Notes: generated by a model from the sequence alone, not told the origin. DNA of 64,000 nucleotides from Aureivirga sp. CE67 (GCF_015767245.1 NZ_JADOTV010000002.1:1-64000), one strand, 5' to 3'; shown: positions 1 to 8,887, numbered from the stretch's first letter. Made by a program: numbers and translations.

Positions 1-112
1 AGATTTCTTTATAAGGGTCGTGGGAGACTACCACGTTGATAGGCTATAGGTGTAAAGGCAGTAATGTCATAGCCAAGTAGTACTAATAACCCGTAGGCTT
101 ATGTACTAGCCG
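1..112 (+). rRNA. 23S ribosomal RNA, 3' end (partial)
   Basis: The first ~112 bases read as the 3' end of a Bacteroidota 23S rRNA: the stretch around 29-108 with GACTACCACGTTGATAGGC, then GTAAAGGCAGTAATGTCATAG and AGTACTAATAACCCG is the domain VI tail that precedes the 5S gene in this group. The 5' part lies outside the window. The gene is followed by 65 bases of AT-rich spacer and the 5S gene, so this is the distal end of an rRNA operon on the plus strand. Confidence 0.93.
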
Positions 113-176
113 CTTTTTTATAAATATTCAAGATTAACAATTATAACGATATAAATTATTTCAGTATGTTACCTTA

Positions 177-285
177 TTAAGGTGATTATTGCGGTAGGGC
201 TCACCTCTTTCCATCCCGAACAGAGAAGTTAAGCCTACCAGCGCAGATGGTACTGCCTTTGGTGGGAGAGTATGTCATCGCCTTT
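177..285 (+). rRNA. rrf: 5S ribosomal RNA
   Basis: A 5S rRNA of about 108 bases. The terminal helix is visible: AAGGTGAT (179-186) pairs with ATCGCCTT (277-284). The conserved loop region CATCCCGAACAGAGAAGTTAAGC (about 212-234) and the GGTGGGAGAGTA region (261-272) are intact. It follows the 23S end by 65 bases and is followed after 6 bases by an intrinsic terminator, so it closes the rRNA operon. Confidence 0.95.
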
Positions 286-290
286 CTTTG

Positions 291-325
291 AATCCTGATT
301 CTTTTTTTGAATCAGGATTTTTTTT
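291..325 (+). terminator. rRNA operon terminator
   Basis: An 11-bp perfect inverted repeat (AATCCTGATTC at 291-301, GAATCAGGATT at 309-319) with a T-only loop is followed by a T run. It lies immediately after the 5S rRNA. Confidence 0.9.
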
Positions 326-331
326 GCTTGA

Positions 332-403
332 AACTTTCCTGAGGGGAAAGTTCATAGTGTTGCACACTATGCTTGTTTATATCGTCCCTTTGGGACTTTT
401 TTT
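332..403 (+). terminator. Tandem hairpins after the rRNA terminator
   Basis: Three consecutive inverted repeats are visible. AACTTTCC/GGAAAGTT is at 332-352. CATAGTGT/ACACTATG has a 3-nt loop at 353-371. GTCCC/GGGAC is at 384-396 and is followed by seven T residues. Only the last has terminator form; the first two sit end to end and could form a processing or barrier structure. Confidence 0.55.
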
Positions 404-510
404 GTTTTTAGGGTTTACTCCTTTTTCTTATTTTCATTCAATTTATTTTCCTTTTTGTTTTACTAGTAATCTTTTGTAGAATGTTTCTGTTTTTCTGTTA
501 TTTGTGTGGT

Positions 511-535
511 CATGAGTTACAAACTCACGCCAGCG
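511..535. repeat. REP-like hairpin (GAGTT-ACA-AACTC, then GCCAGCG)
   Basis: A short palindrome (514-518 with 522-526, loop ACA) is followed by ACGCCAGCG. The arrangement resembles REP-type elements linked to RAYT transposases, but no transposase gene and no second copy were seen in the window, so this is a weak call. Confidence 0.25.
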
Positions 536-702
536 AAAATTTAAAATTGATAAATCGTAGTAGAACGTGATGATTCTACCTTCAGAGAATCAACCGAGAA
601 GGTTCTTAATCTAATGGTATGTGGTTATAGTTACTTAATTTAATTGTTTTAGCGGTTTTTAGAGTTGTTTGATAGAAATGTGAGGGTTTTGTTTGTTTTT
701 GC

Positions 703-797
703 GTTAGGGATTGTAGTGGCATCCTTTTTTGCTTTTCAGTTTGTTGCTTTTAGCAAAAAAGATATAACGAAAAGCCCGGCCTGGAGGGAAACGCCCA
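703..797 (+). ncRNA. Structured element resembling Flavo-1 RNA, copy 1
   Basis: A ~95-base motif starts TTAGGGATTGTAGTGGCATC, has an inner hairpin (TTTTTTGCT at 725-733 with AGCAAAAAA at 752-760) and ends GATATAACG...AAAGCCCGG. A second copy lies at 24360-24460. Between the copies T714/A767 becomes C/G (24370/24425), next to a constant G-C pair, as expected of a maintained RNA helix. The general form recalls the Flavo-1 RNA motif of Flavobacteria; this identification is from memory and was not checked against a model. Strand is assigned by analogy. Confidence 0.5.
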
Positions 798-1033
798 AAT
801 AATGATATTTGACTATTTATTTTTTAAATAATGATTTTAATTAAAAATGCCGAAATATGGATAGAATCTCATTTGTTGATAAGTTTTAAATCTAAATATG
901 AAGGAATTTATTTTTGATATTTGAAAGGAAGACATAAAACATTCAAAATGAAAAACAATCATAATCTTTTCTAATCTATAAAATTAGTTGTAATTATGAC
1001 TTAGTTTCAAGTTTACTTCAAAACTTAATTTGT

Positions 1034-1041
1034 AAATTTGT
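1034..1041 (+). promoter_or_regulatory. -7 promoter element of hflX, abutting the start codon
   Basis: TAAATTTG matches the Bacteroidota -7 consensus TAnnTTTG. The ATG of hflX begins 4 bases after its last G, where transcription would be expected to start, so the mRNA may be leaderless. No clear TTG -33 element is seen at 17-23 bases upstream. Confidence 0.5.
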
Positions 1042-1044
1042 CAT

Positions 1045-2253
1045 ATGATTGAAGAAAAGAAAGTAACATCTGAAAAAACAGTTTTGATTGGTGTCATCAC
1101 TCAATTACAAAACGAAGAAAAATCAAAAGAATATTTAGATGAATTAGAGTTTTTGACAACGACTGCTGGAGGAAATGCGGTAAAGAGATTTGTTCAAAAA
1201 CTTGACAACCCACACCCAAAAACTTTCGTAGGAACTGGGAAACTAGATGAAATCAAGCAATATATTGATGGACATAATATTGGAACAGCAATATTTGATG
1301 ATGAATTATCACCAGCACAATTAAGAAATATTGAAAAAATCTTAGATTGTAAAATCCTAGATAGAACTACTTTGATTCTTGATATCTTCGCACAAAGAGC
1401 GCAAACTAGCTATGCAAGAACACAAGTAGAATTGGCACAATGTCAATACATGCTTCCAAGATTAACTAGACTTTGGACGCACCTTGATAAACAAAAAGGG
1501 GGAATTGGACTTAGAGGACCAGGGGAAACAGAGATCGAAACGGATAGACGTATTATTCGTGATAAAATTGCTCTATTAAAAAAGAAGTTACAGACTATTG
1601 ATAAACAAATGGCTGTACAAAGAAAAAATAGAGGAAAGATGGTTCGTGTTGCTTTGGTAGGATATACAAACGTTGGAAAGTCGACGTTGATGAATGCTAT
1701 TAGTAAAAGTGAAGTGTTTGCAGAAAATAAACTTTTCGCTACATTAGATACTACTGTTAGAAAAGTTGTTATCAAAAATATTCCTTTCTTGATGACAGAT
1801 ACAGTAGGATTCATTCGTAAACTTCCTACGCAATTGGTTGAGTCTTTTAAATCAACTCTTGATGAAGTTCGTGAAGCAGATTTACTTTTACATGTTGTAG
1901 ATATTTCTCATGGAAGTTTCGAAGATCATATTCATTCTGTAAATGAAATTTTACAAGACATTAAAAGTGCAGATAAACCAACTATAATGGTTTTTAATAA
2001 AATCGATCAGTACACGCATAAAACAATTGCGGAAGATGACTTGACTACAGAAAAAACGAAAGAACATTATACATTAGAAGATTGGAAGCAAACTTGGATG
2101 TCGAAAATGAAAGATCAATGTATTTTCATTTCTGCAACTAACAAAGAAAATTTCGAAGATTTTAAAGAAAAGGTTTATCAAGAAGTTCGTAAAATTCATG
2201 TTGAACGCTTCCCTTATAACAATTTCTTATACGACGAATATACAGAAGAGTAA
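1045..2253 (+). CDS. hflX: GTPase HflX
   Basis: A 402-residue ribosome-associated GTPase of the HflX family, which in other bacteria binds and splits stalled 70S ribosomes. The N-terminal HflX domain (about 10-200) carries the glycine-rich GGIGLRGPGETEIE segment (152-165) and a basic linker helix. The G domain follows with P-loop GYTNVGKST (206-214), switch I ATLDTT (232-237), G3 DTVGF (252-256) and G4 NKID (about 318). Length and order are normal for the family. The start is supported by conservation of the region from residue 12 and by a -7 element just upstream. The gene stands alone and converges on metG across a shared hairpin terminator. Confidence 0.95.
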   Translation: MIEEKKVTSEKTVLIGVITQLQNEEKSKEYLDELEFLTTTAGGNAVKRFVQKLDNPHPKTFVGTGKLDEIKQYIDGHNIGTAIFDDELSPAQLRNIEKILDCKILDRTTLILDIFAQRAQTSYARTQVELAQCQYMLPRLTRLWTHLDKQKGGIGLRGPGETEIETDRRIIRDKIALLKKKLQTIDKQMAVQRKNRGKMVRVALVGYTNVGKSTLMNAISKSEVFAENKLFATLDTTVRKVVIKNIPFLMTDTVGFIRKLPTQLVESFKSTLDEVREADLLLHVVDISHGSFEDHIHSVNEILQDIKSADKPTIMVFNKIDQYTHKTIAEDDLTTEKTKEHYTLEDWKQTWMSKMKDQCIFISATNKENFEDFKEKVYQEVRKIHVERFPYNNFLYDEYTEE

Positions 2254-2273
2254 AATTTAAGGCTCTTTTAGAC

Positions 2274-2316
2274 ATAAAAAAACACCGAAAATCAATAAGA
2301 CTTTCGGTGTTTTTTA
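2274..2316. terminator. Bidirectional terminator between hflX and metG (repeated element)
   Basis: AACACCGAAA(G/A)TC-type hairpin: 2281-2311 is an inverted repeat flanked by A and T runs, so it can serve both convergent genes. The same 31 bases occur as an exact reverse complement at 24295-24325. Confidence 0.85.
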
Positions 2317-2335
2317 TTTATATCTAAAGAAAAGA

Positions 2336-4396
2336 TTACGAAATCATTTCTCCATTTCTTACATTATCTTCTTCAGCTTGCACAAAACTTAATTTTCCAT
2401 CTTGTGTTTCTGCCATTAAGATCATTCCTTGACTTTCTACACCTCTCAATTTTCTTGGAGCTAAGTTCACTAAAACGCTCACTTTTTTCCCAATAATATC
2501 TTCAGGTTTGAAGCTTTCCGCAATTCCAGAAACGATTGTTCTTGTATCAATTCCTGTATCAACTTTTAAAACTAAAAGTTTCTTTGCTTTTGGCATTTTT
2601 TCCGCCTCGATAATCGTTCCTGTACGAATATCCATTTTAGTAAAATCTTCGAAAGTGATTGTTTCTTTCTCTGGTTCTACTACTTTATTTGCTTGTTCGT
2701 TTGCCAATTTTGTAGCTTCTAATTTATCTAATTGTGCTTGTACATCTTTATCTTCCACTTTTGAAAATAAAACTTCAGGCTTTCCAGTTTGAATTTGGTG
2801 ACCAGCAGGAATTAAAACATCTTTTTCTGAAATTTCATCCCATCCAAGAGTTTCTATTTTTAAAATATTTTGAAGTTTTTTCGCTGTAAAAGGAATAAAT
2901 GGCTCAGAAACTACTGTAAGAGCAGCTGCAAATTGTAAAGCAACATACATGATTGTTTTTACTCTCTCAGGATCTTCCTTGATTTTCTTCCAAGGTTCTT
3001 CATCTCCTAAATATTTATTTCCTAATCTAGAAAGATTCATCATTTCTTGAGAAGCTTCTCTGAAACGATATCTTTCAATTGATTTTCCAACAATTCCAGG
3101 ATAGTTTTTAATTTCCTCCAGAACTTCTAAATCTAATTCTGAGAACTCATTTGGAGTAGGAACAATTCCATCGTAATATTTGTTAGTTAAGACAATAACT
3201 CTATTTACGAAGTTTCCAAAGTTAGCTACTAATTCATTGTTGTTTCTAGCTTGGAAATCTGACCAAGTGAAATCATTATCTTTTGTTTCTGGAGCATTCG
3301 CAGTTAAAGCATAACGTAAAACATCTTGCTTTCCTGGGAATTCTTCTAAATATTCATGTAACCAAACTGCCCAGTTTTTAGAAGTAGAAAGTTTATTTCC
3401 TTCTAAATTTAAAAACTCATTTGCAGGTACATTTTCTGGTAAAATATAATCTCCATGTGCTTTCAACATACTTGGGAAAATAATACAGTGGAATACAATA
3501 TTATCTTTCCCGATGAAGTGTACTAATTTTGTATTTTCATCTTTCCAATATGGCTCCCAATCTTTTCCTTCTCTTTCTGCCCACTCTTTCGTTGCAGAAA
3601 TATATCCAATTGGCGCATCAAACCAAACATAAAGAACTTTTCCTTCTGCTCCTTCAACAGGAACTGGAATTCCCCAGTCTAAATCTCTGGTTACAGCTCT
3701 TGGACGTAAACCATCCTCAATCCATGATTTTACTTGACCAAGTACATTTGGTTTCCAATCATCTTTATGCCCTTCTAAGATCCACTCTTTTAAGAAATCT
3801 TGATGCTTATCTAATGGTAAATACCAGTGTTTTGTTTCTTTTAAAGAAGGAACATTTCCAGTAATTGCAGATTTAGGATTAATTAAATCTGTAGCATTAT
3901 GAGAAGTTCCACATTTTTCACACTGATCTCCGTAAGATTCTTCATTTCCACATTTAGGACAAGTACCAACAACAAAACGATCTGCTAAAAATTGTTTTGC
4001 TTCTTCGTCATAAAGTTGTTCTGTAACTTCTTCTACGAATTTTCCTTCGTTGTAAAGTTTTGTAAAGAAATCAGAAGCTGTTTTGTGGTGCACCTCTGCT
4101 GAAGTTCTTGAATAATTATCAAAAGAAATTCCGAAATCCTCGAAAGATTTTTTAATAATTGCATGATATTTATCCACAACATCCTGTGGTGTAATACCTT
4201 CTTTTTTTGCTTTGATCGTAATTGGAACTCCGTGTTCATCAGAACCACAAACAAAAACTACGTCTTGCTTTTTTTGACGTAAATATCTTGAGTAAATATC
4301 TGCTGGAACATACACTCCTGCCAAATGCCCAATATGAACAGGTCCATTTGTATAAGGTAGTGCTGCAGTGATTGTATATTTCTTTTGATTTGCCAT
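2336..4396 (-). CDS. metG: Methionine--tRNA ligase with C-terminal tRNA-binding domain
   Basis: Methionyl-tRNA synthetase (686 residues), a cytoplasmic class I enzyme charging tRNA-Met with methionine using ATP. The HIGH signature reads HIGH at residues 21-24 and the KMSKS equivalent is KLSTSKN (about 335). A zinc knuckle with two CxxC pairs (CPKCG and CEKCG, about 147-165) sits in the connective insert. The last ~105 residues, from [14 protein letters not shown] on, form the EMAPII/Trbp111-like tRNA-binding domain used for dimerisation in long bacterial MetG. Length agrees with the dimeric form. A -7 element lies 21 bases upstream. No other metG-like gene is in the window. Confidence 0.97.
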   Translation of the reverse strand: MANQKKYTITAALPYTNGPVHIGHLAGVYVPADIYSRYLRQKKQDVVFVCGSDEHGVPITIKAKKEGITPQDVVDKYHAIIKKSFEDFGISFDNYSRTSAEVHHKTASDFFTKLYNEGKFVEEVTEQLYDEEAKQFLADRFVVGTCPKCGNEESYGDQCEKCGTSHNATDLINPKSAITGNVPSLKETKHWYLPLDKHQDFLKEWILEGHKDDWKPNVLGQVKSWIEDGLRPRAVTRDLDWGIPVPVEGAEGKVLYVWFDAPIGYISATKEWAEREGKDWEPYWKDENTKLVHFIGKDNIVFHCIIFPSMLKAHGDYILPENVPANEFLNLEGNKLSTSKNWAVWLHEYLEEFPGKQDVLRYALTANAPETKDNDFTWSDFQARNNNELVANFGNFVNRVIVLTNKYYDGIVPTPNEFSELDLEVLEEIKNYPGIVGKSIERYRFREASQEMMNLSRLGNKYLGDEEPWKKIKEDPERVKTIMYVALQFAAALTVVSEPFIPFTAKKLQNILKIETLGWDEISEKDVLIPAGHQIQTGKPEVLFSKVEDKDVQAQLDKLEATKLANEQANKVVEPEKETITFEDFTKMDIRTGTIIEAEKMPKAKKLLVLKVDTGIDTRTIVSGIAESFKPEDIIGKKVSVLVNLAPRKLRGVESQGMILMAETQDGKLSFVQAEEDNVRNGEMIS

Positions 4397-4416
4397 ATTC
4401 TTAATTTCTTAAGATG

Positions 4417-4424
4417 CAAAAGTA
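4417..4424 (-). promoter_or_regulatory. -7 element of metG
   Basis: On the minus strand TACTTTTG matches TAnnTTTG and lies 21 bases before the metG ATG; no well-placed TTG -33 element is seen. Confidence 0.4.
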
Positions 4425-4572
4425 AGAAAAAGCATAAACTTCTCACCGAACTGATTTAAACTTTTTAAGTAAAATAAAAGCTAATTTACTTTGTCTCAGA
4501 GTTGAATTAAAAAGATTAAATCTGTTACTTATAATCTTTGTCAAAAAAATGTATTTTTACGAAAACTTTTTT

Positions 4573-5604
4573 ATGAGAATTTTTAAACTTCAAATTTTAC
4601 TTATTTCATTAATTACTTTGTTGAGTTGTAATACAGCAAATTCTAGCACGAAAAAAGAAGCAACTCCAACAAAATCAGAAAAAAATATGTCGCAAAATTT
4701 AATCAGACCTCCTTATTTAAAAAAGGGAGATACCATTATGATTGTTGCTCCTGCTGGAGTAATCAAAACAAGAGCTTTTGTTGAAAAAGGAAAGAAATTA
4801 GCCGAAAGTTGGGGTTTAAAAGTTATTGTTGGCGATGCAGTTTTTAAAAAACATCATCATTTTGCTGCGACAGATGAAAATCGTTTAAAAGATTTACAAA
4901 AAGGTTTGGATGATCCTTCGATTAAAGCTGTTTGGTCTGCTCGTGGTGGATATGGAACTGTGCGAATTGTAGATGATTTAGATTTTACAAAATTCAAAGA
5001 AAATCCGAAATGGATTGTTGGTTTTTCAGACATCACAGTTTTACACAATAAAATTAACCAATTAGGATATGAAACACTTCATGCGATGATGCCAGTAAAT
5101 TTAATGGCAGAAGCTGCAAAGAGAAAACATACAGTTTCTACTTTCAAAAAAGCGATTTTTGGAGAAGATTTATCTTACACAATCCCAAGTTCAATTTATA
5201 ATAAAGAAGGACAAGTTTCTGGAGAATTAGTTGGAGGAAATCTTTCGATTCTTTATAGTTTAGTTGGAACTCCTTTAAATATTGATACAAAAGATAAAAT
5301 TGTTTTCATCGAAGAAGTTGGTGAATATTTATACCACATCGACAGAATGATGATTACAATGGATAAAGCTGGTTTCTTCAAAGATTGTAAAGGAGTTATT
5401 GTTGGAGATGTTTCTAGAGTTCGAAAAAATAATCCAGAATTTGGAAATAATTTAGAGCAAATCATTTTAGAGATTGTAGAAAAATATAATATTCCTGTTT
5501 GTTTTGATTTCCCTGCTGGGCATGAACCAGACAATAGAGCAATCTTTATGGGAAGAACAATTGATATGAATGTGACAAAACAAAATGTGAAGATTCAGTT
5601 TTAA
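4573..5604 (+). CDS. LD-carboxypeptidase (peptidase family S66), lipoprotein
   Basis: A serine carboxypeptidase of the LdcA/S66 family that removes the terminal D-Ala from peptidoglycan tetrapeptides during cell-wall recycling. The nucleophile region GFSDIT, the acidic FIEEV segment and the C-terminal PAGHEPDN histidine segment form the Ser-Glu-His triad of the family; ARGGYG precedes the nucleophile. The ATG at 4573 gives a classical lipoprotein signal (MRIFKLQILLIS..LLSC). An in-frame ATG at 4549 would add eight residues before it and is less likely. The family is often cytoplasmic, so periplasmic lipidation here is notable; an internal ATG at 4687 would give a cytoplasmic form. Confidence 0.9.
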   Translation: MRIFKLQILLISLITLLSCNTANSSTKKEATPTKSEKNMSQNLIRPPYLKKGDTIMIVAPAGVIKTRAFVEKGKKLAESWGLKVIVGDAVFKKHHHFAATDENRLKDLQKGLDDPSIKAVWSARGGYGTVRIVDDLDFTKFKENPKWIVGFSDITVLHNKINQLGYETLHAMMPVNLMAEAAKRKHTVSTFKKAIFGEDLSYTIPSSIYNKEGQVSGELVGGNLSILYSLVGTPLNIDTKDKIVFIEEVGEYLYHIDRMMITMDKAGFFKDCKGVIVGDVSRVRKNNPEFGNNLEQIILEIVEKYNIPVCFDFPAGHEPDNRAIFMGRTIDMNVTKQNVKIQF

Positions 5605-5625
5605 ATAAAAACTAAAAAAATACAA

Positions 5626-5666
5626 AACCTCCGTCAAGAAACTCAGTACTGACGGAGGTTTTTTGT
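5626..5666. terminator. Bidirectional terminator
   Basis: AACCTCCGTCA (5626-5636) and TGACGGAGGTT (5650-5660) form an 11-bp stem, with a T run downstream and an A run upstream. It can end both the carboxypeptidase gene and the convergent SH3 gene. Confidence 0.88.
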
Positions 5667-5672
5667 TTTATA

Positions 5673-6149
5673 TTATTTTTTAAATTCTACTTTTTCTCTT
5701 TTTATATAACCTACTTTTGAATTGGATTTTACTTTCACTTTTACCCATTTTCCTTTTTTTGCTAAAAAAATTAATTCTTCTCCATAATTCATGGTCATTT
5801 TTGAACTAGCATCATTTATTGGTTTTGCTTGAAGACTACAAAACTTCACATTCACATACATGATTTTTAAATAAGTATCCGAATTTTTCTGGTTTGAAAA
5901 ATGTAATCCACTTGGTTTACTAGAAGATTTCCCACTACAAACACCACAATTTCCTCCATCTTTTTTACAATGTTTGCATCTAGAACAATCTGTACAAACT
6001 TTACAATTAGATTTCCCGACACATCTTCCTCCATCTTCGCCAATACAACACATTGCTAATTCTTTTCCTTTTTCGGTTGTTTGAGCAAAAATAGTTGAAG
6101 TACAAACCAAGAAAAATACACCAAAAAATATCTTTATTATTTTATTCAT
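5673..6149 (-). CDS. Secreted Cys-rich protein with C-terminal SH3 domain
   Basis: A 158-residue exported protein of unknown function. Starting at the ATG at 6149 gives a clean Sec signal (MNKIIKIFFGVFFLVCTSTI ending FAQ); the frame is open for 42 codons further upstream, but that would run into the divergent YraN gene and hide the signal. A compact cluster follows with 12 Cys in about 40 residues, spaced mostly C-x2-C and separated by Gly/Lys/Asp (CKVCTDCSRCKHCKKDGGNC), then an SH3b-like domain (about 90-158, with GKWVKVKV and GYIKREKV). The Cys knot may bind metal or form disulfides in the periplasm. SH3b domains often bind peptidoglycan, but binding residues cannot be assigned here. Confidence 0.8.
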   Translation of the reverse strand: MNKIIKIFFGVFFLVCTSTIFAQTTEKGKELAMCCIGEDGGRCVGKSNCKVCTDCSRCKHCKKDGGNCGVCSGKSSSKPSGLHFSNQKNSDTYLKIMYVNVKFCSLQAKPINDASSKMTMNYGEELIFLAKKGKWVKVKVKSNSKVGYIKREKVEFKK

Positions 6150-6263
6150 TTTGATTAAATCTTTTAATTTTTGGTAAAGTAAAAGATTCTCTTTCATACA
6201 AAATTGTGGAAACCCGTAAAGTGAAATGATTTTAAAATCATTATATTTAAAATAAAACACAAA

Positions 6264-6626
6264 ATGGTACAACACAACGAATTAGGAAAACAAGGAGAAC
6301 AAATTGCTGTAGATTATTTGATTAAAAATGGTTATGAAATTTTAGAGCGAAATTGGTATTATAGAAAAGCAGAAGTAGATATTATTGCGCAAAAAGGAGA
6401 CTATGTTTGTTGCGTAGAAGTGAAAACTAGAAACTCTGCATTTTTCGGTAATCCACAGGATTTTGTTAATGAAAAAAAAATCAAATTACAGGTCTTAGCG
6501 ATGGATTATTATATGAATGAAAAAGATTTGGACTATGAAGTTCGTTTTGATATTATCGCGATAATCTTAAACAAAAAAAATACGGAAATAGAACATCTAG
6601 AAGATGCATTTTTGTACTTTGAATAA
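6264..6626 (+). CDS. YraN family protein (UPF0102, endonuclease-like fold)
   Basis: A 120-residue cytosolic protein of the UPF0102/YraN family, which has a restriction-endonuclease-like fold related to Holliday-junction resolvases; its biological role is unsettled. The family pattern is clear: N-terminal GKQGEQIAVDYLIKNGY, the catalytic-type core EVDII..(x10)..EVKTR (acidic Asp and Glu-x-Lys), and a C-terminal VRFDIIAI strand. Length is normal. It is divergent from the SH3 gene with 114 bases between the start codons. Confidence 0.92.
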   Translation: MVQHNELGKQGEQIAVDYLIKNGYEILERNWYYRKAEVDIIAQKGDYVCCVEVKTRNSAFFGNPQDFVNEKKIKLQVLAMDYYMNEKDLDYEVRFDIIAIILNKKNTEIEHLEDAFLYFE

Positions 6627-6944
6627 CATAAGTTTTTGTTAAAAAAGATTTATTTTTCAACAAATCGCAGAATATTTTGTTAATAATTTAGCCTTTTTTT
6701 AAAAAAATATTAAACAGAAAATTCTTCTATTTTTTAGAAAAAATATTATAAAAAACTGAATTTAATATTTTTATAAATACTTTTTAATTGATTTATTAAA
6801 TTTAATTCAAAGAATTAATTTCTGTTAAAAAATATTTTTTAAGGTTTTCCTTTTAAAAAAGAAAAATTATCATATAGCGCATTGAATTTTAGATGTATAT
6901 TTGCAATCAAAATATTGAAAACACAAAATAACATATACTAAATT
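6627..6944. other. AT-rich spacer upstream of gdhA
   Basis: 318 bases of very AT-rich sequence with many poly-T/poly-A runs. Apart from the gdhA -7 element at its end, no gene or strong hairpin was seen. Confidence 0.6.
6896..6903 (+). promoter_or_regulatory. -7 element of gdhA
   Basis: TATATTTG is a perfect TAnnTTTG element; the predicted transcript would start about 38 bases before the gdhA ATG. A TTG lies only 11 bases upstream, so the -33 element is uncertain. Confidence 0.5.
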
Positions 6945-8288
6945 ATGGAATCTAAAATAAATGCTTTCATGGATTACGTTCAAGAGCGTAATTCAAACGA
7001 GCCAGAATTTTTACAGGCTGTAAAAGAGGTTGCTGAAACAATTATCCCATTTATAGAGAAAAACCCTAAATATCAAGGTAAGAAGTTATTAGAGCGTATG
7101 GTTGAGCCAGAGCGTGTGATCATGTTCCGTGTGCCATGGGTTGATGCTAATGGAGAAGTTCAAGTAAACAGAGGATTTCGTGTTGAGTTCAATTCTGCTA
7201 TTGGGCCATACAAAGGAGGTTTACGTTTCCACCCAACAGTAAACTTAAGTGTTTTAAAATTCTTAGGATTCGAGCAAGTATTTAAAAACTCATTAACTAC
7301 ACTTCCAATGGGAGGTGGAAAAGGAGGATCTGATTTCGATCCAAAAGGAAAAACAGATGCTGAAGTAATGCGTTTTACACAATCTTTCATGTCTGAGTTA
7401 TTCCGTCACATTGGACCAAACACAGATATTCCTGCTGGAGATATCGGAGTTGGTGGTCGTGAGATCGGATTCATGTTCGGACAATACAAAAGACTTAAAA
7501 ACGAGTTTACAGGAGTATTAACAGGAAAAGCTATGCACTCAGGAGGTTCATTAATCCGTCCTGAAGCAACTGGATACGGAACTGTATACTTCGCTGAAAA
7601 CATGTTAAAAACTAAAGGAGATTCTTTCGAAGGTAAAACAGTTGCTATTTCTGGATCAGGAAACGTAGCTCAGTTTGCTGCTGAAAAATCTATGGAATTA
7701 GGAGCTAAAGTTCTTACTTTCTCTGATTCTTCTGGATATATCTTAGATGAAGAAGGAATTGATGCTGAAAAATTAGCTTTCGTTATGGAATTAAAGAACG
7801 TGAAAAGAGGAAGAATCTCTGAGTACGTTGAGAAATATCCAAACGCTAAGTTCTTCGCAGGTGAAAGACCATGGGAAGTAAAAGCTGATATCGCTCTTCC
7901 TTGTGCAACTCAAAATGAGTTAAACGGAGATGAGGCTAAAGTATTAGTTGAAAACGGAGTAATGTGTGTTGCTGAAGGAGCAAACATGCCAACTACACCA
8001 GAGGCTATCGCTATCTTCCAAGCTGCTAAAGTATTATTCTCACCTGGAAAAGCTTCTAACGCAGGAGGTGTTGCTACATCTGGATTAGAGATGTCTCAAA
8101 ACTCTTTACGTTACAACTGGACTCGTGAGGAAGTTGATGCTAAATTATTCCAAATCATGAATGATATCCACGCTTCTTGTGTGAAGTATGGAACATTAGA
8201 AAATGGATATGTTGATTACGTATTAGGAGCAAACATCGCTGGATTCGTAAAAGTTGCAGATGCAATGATTGACCAAGGAGTTGTTTAA
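6945..8288 (+). CDS. gdhA: NADP-specific glutamate dehydrogenase
   Basis: Hexameric glutamate dehydrogenase (447 residues) interconverting 2-oxoglutarate plus ammonium with glutamate; in heterotrophs the NADP enzyme mainly assimilates ammonium. The catalytic segment GPYKGGLRFHP (about 86-96), the PMGGGKGGSDFDPKGK segment with the catalytic lysine, and the Rossmann glycine motif SGSGNVAQFA are intact, followed by AEGANMPTTPEA. Length fits the short bacterial class. The codons are strongly biased to GGA/TTA/CGT types with many C-ending aromatic codons, unlike most neighbours, which suggests high expression. A strong terminator directly follows, so it is monocistronic. Confidence 0.97.
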   Translation: MESKINAFMDYVQERNSNEPEFLQAVKEVAETIIPFIEKNPKYQGKKLLERMVEPERVIMFRVPWVDANGEVQVNRGFRVEFNSAIGPYKGGLRFHPTVNLSVLKFLGFEQVFKNSLTTLPMGGGKGGSDFDPKGKTDAEVMRFTQSFMSELFRHIGPNTDIPAGDIGVGGREIGFMFGQYKRLKNEFTGVLTGKAMHSGGSLIRPEATGYGTVYFAENMLKTKGDSFEGKTVAISGSGNVAQFAAEKSMELGAKVLTFSDSSGYILDEEGIDAEKLAFVMELKNVKRGRISEYVEKYPNAKFFAGERPWEVKADIALPCATQNELNGDEAKVLVENGVMCVAEGANMPTTPEAIAIFQAAKVLFSPGKASNAGGVATSGLEMSQNSLRYNWTREEVDAKLFQIMNDIHASCVKYGTLENGYVDYVLGANIAGFVKVADAMIDQGVV

Positions 8289-8310
8289 TTCGACTTTTAT
8301 AAAAATATTA

Positions 8311-8344
8311 AAAAAGCTATCTCATTTGAGATAGCTTTTTTTTT
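8311..8344 (+). terminator. Terminator of gdhA
   Basis: A 14-bp perfect stem (AAAAAGCTATCTCA / TGAGATAGCTTTTT) with a 2-nt spacer is followed by more T residues, 22 bases after the gdhA stop. Confidence 0.92.
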
Positions 8345-8887
8345 GCACATTCTTTATTTTATTAAGTCAAATTAACACTTTTATTATGAAACTTTTACTA
8401 CTTTTGAGCAATACCTATTCAGTTTTAAGTGGTTTGAGAACCAATATAGAATTTAATTCAATAACAATTATCTTTAAAAACCAACATAATTGACGCTGTC
8501 TTGAACCACTTATTTTTTATTTTGAATTTCTTTTGTTAATCAAAATAAATATTTCTGTTATAAAAAAAGAACAATTTAATTTACTTCGAAGAGTTCTTCC
8601 TATCTAAATTACTTCTGAAAGTTTAAATAACATTAATAAACATTATCACGCTTAAAATCTCATGAGAGAATTTTGTTTTAATAAAACACACCCCTAGCTC
8701 TCAAGAGAGGAACTTGATAATCTATATACCTTTATACAAAATCAAATGTGATTATATTAAAAAGACATAGATTTTTTATTAATCTTAATCTAGGTTAACT
8801 TGATTTCTTAATCTACATCATTTCGCAAGATTTACAATCTTCTCAACTTTGTTTCATCAAGAATAAAGAATTAAAAATCATAAGACG
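8345..8887. other. Long intergenic region, no gene seen
   Basis: About 540 bases with only short open frames (for example 35 codons from 8386). A 9-bp inverted pair, TAAGTGGTT near 8426-8434 and AACCACTTA near 8504-8512, could bring about 70 bases into a loop, but it has no terminator form. Nothing else was recognised. Confidence 0.5.

Larger units (their letters stand above)
326..1033. other. Non-coding region after the rRNA operon
   Basis: About 700 bases without a convincing gene. It holds three more hairpins close behind the rRNA terminator (332-352, 353-371, and 384-396 followed by a T run), a short REP-like hairpin (about 511-535) and a structured element at 703-797 that recurs at 24360-24460. 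An open frame at 288-479 covers the hairpins and has no coding character. Confidence 0.7.

Noticed and set aside
1-290. tRNA genes between or after the rRNA genes
   Set aside because: The 65-base spacer between 23S and 5S is AT-rich with no cloverleaf; none found after the 5S either.
288-479. Open frame of 63 codons after the 5S rRNA
   Set aside because: It runs through the rRNA terminator and the hairpin run; Phe/Leu-rich from T runs.
8386-8493. Short open frame of 35 codons between gdhA and the NTF2-like gene
   Set aside because: Only a leucine-rich start, no promoter element and no recognisable product.
8426-8512. Inverted pair TAAGTGGTT/AACCACTTA
   Set aside because: Nine base pairs over a ~70-base loop without a T run or conserved form; likely chance in AT-rich DNA.
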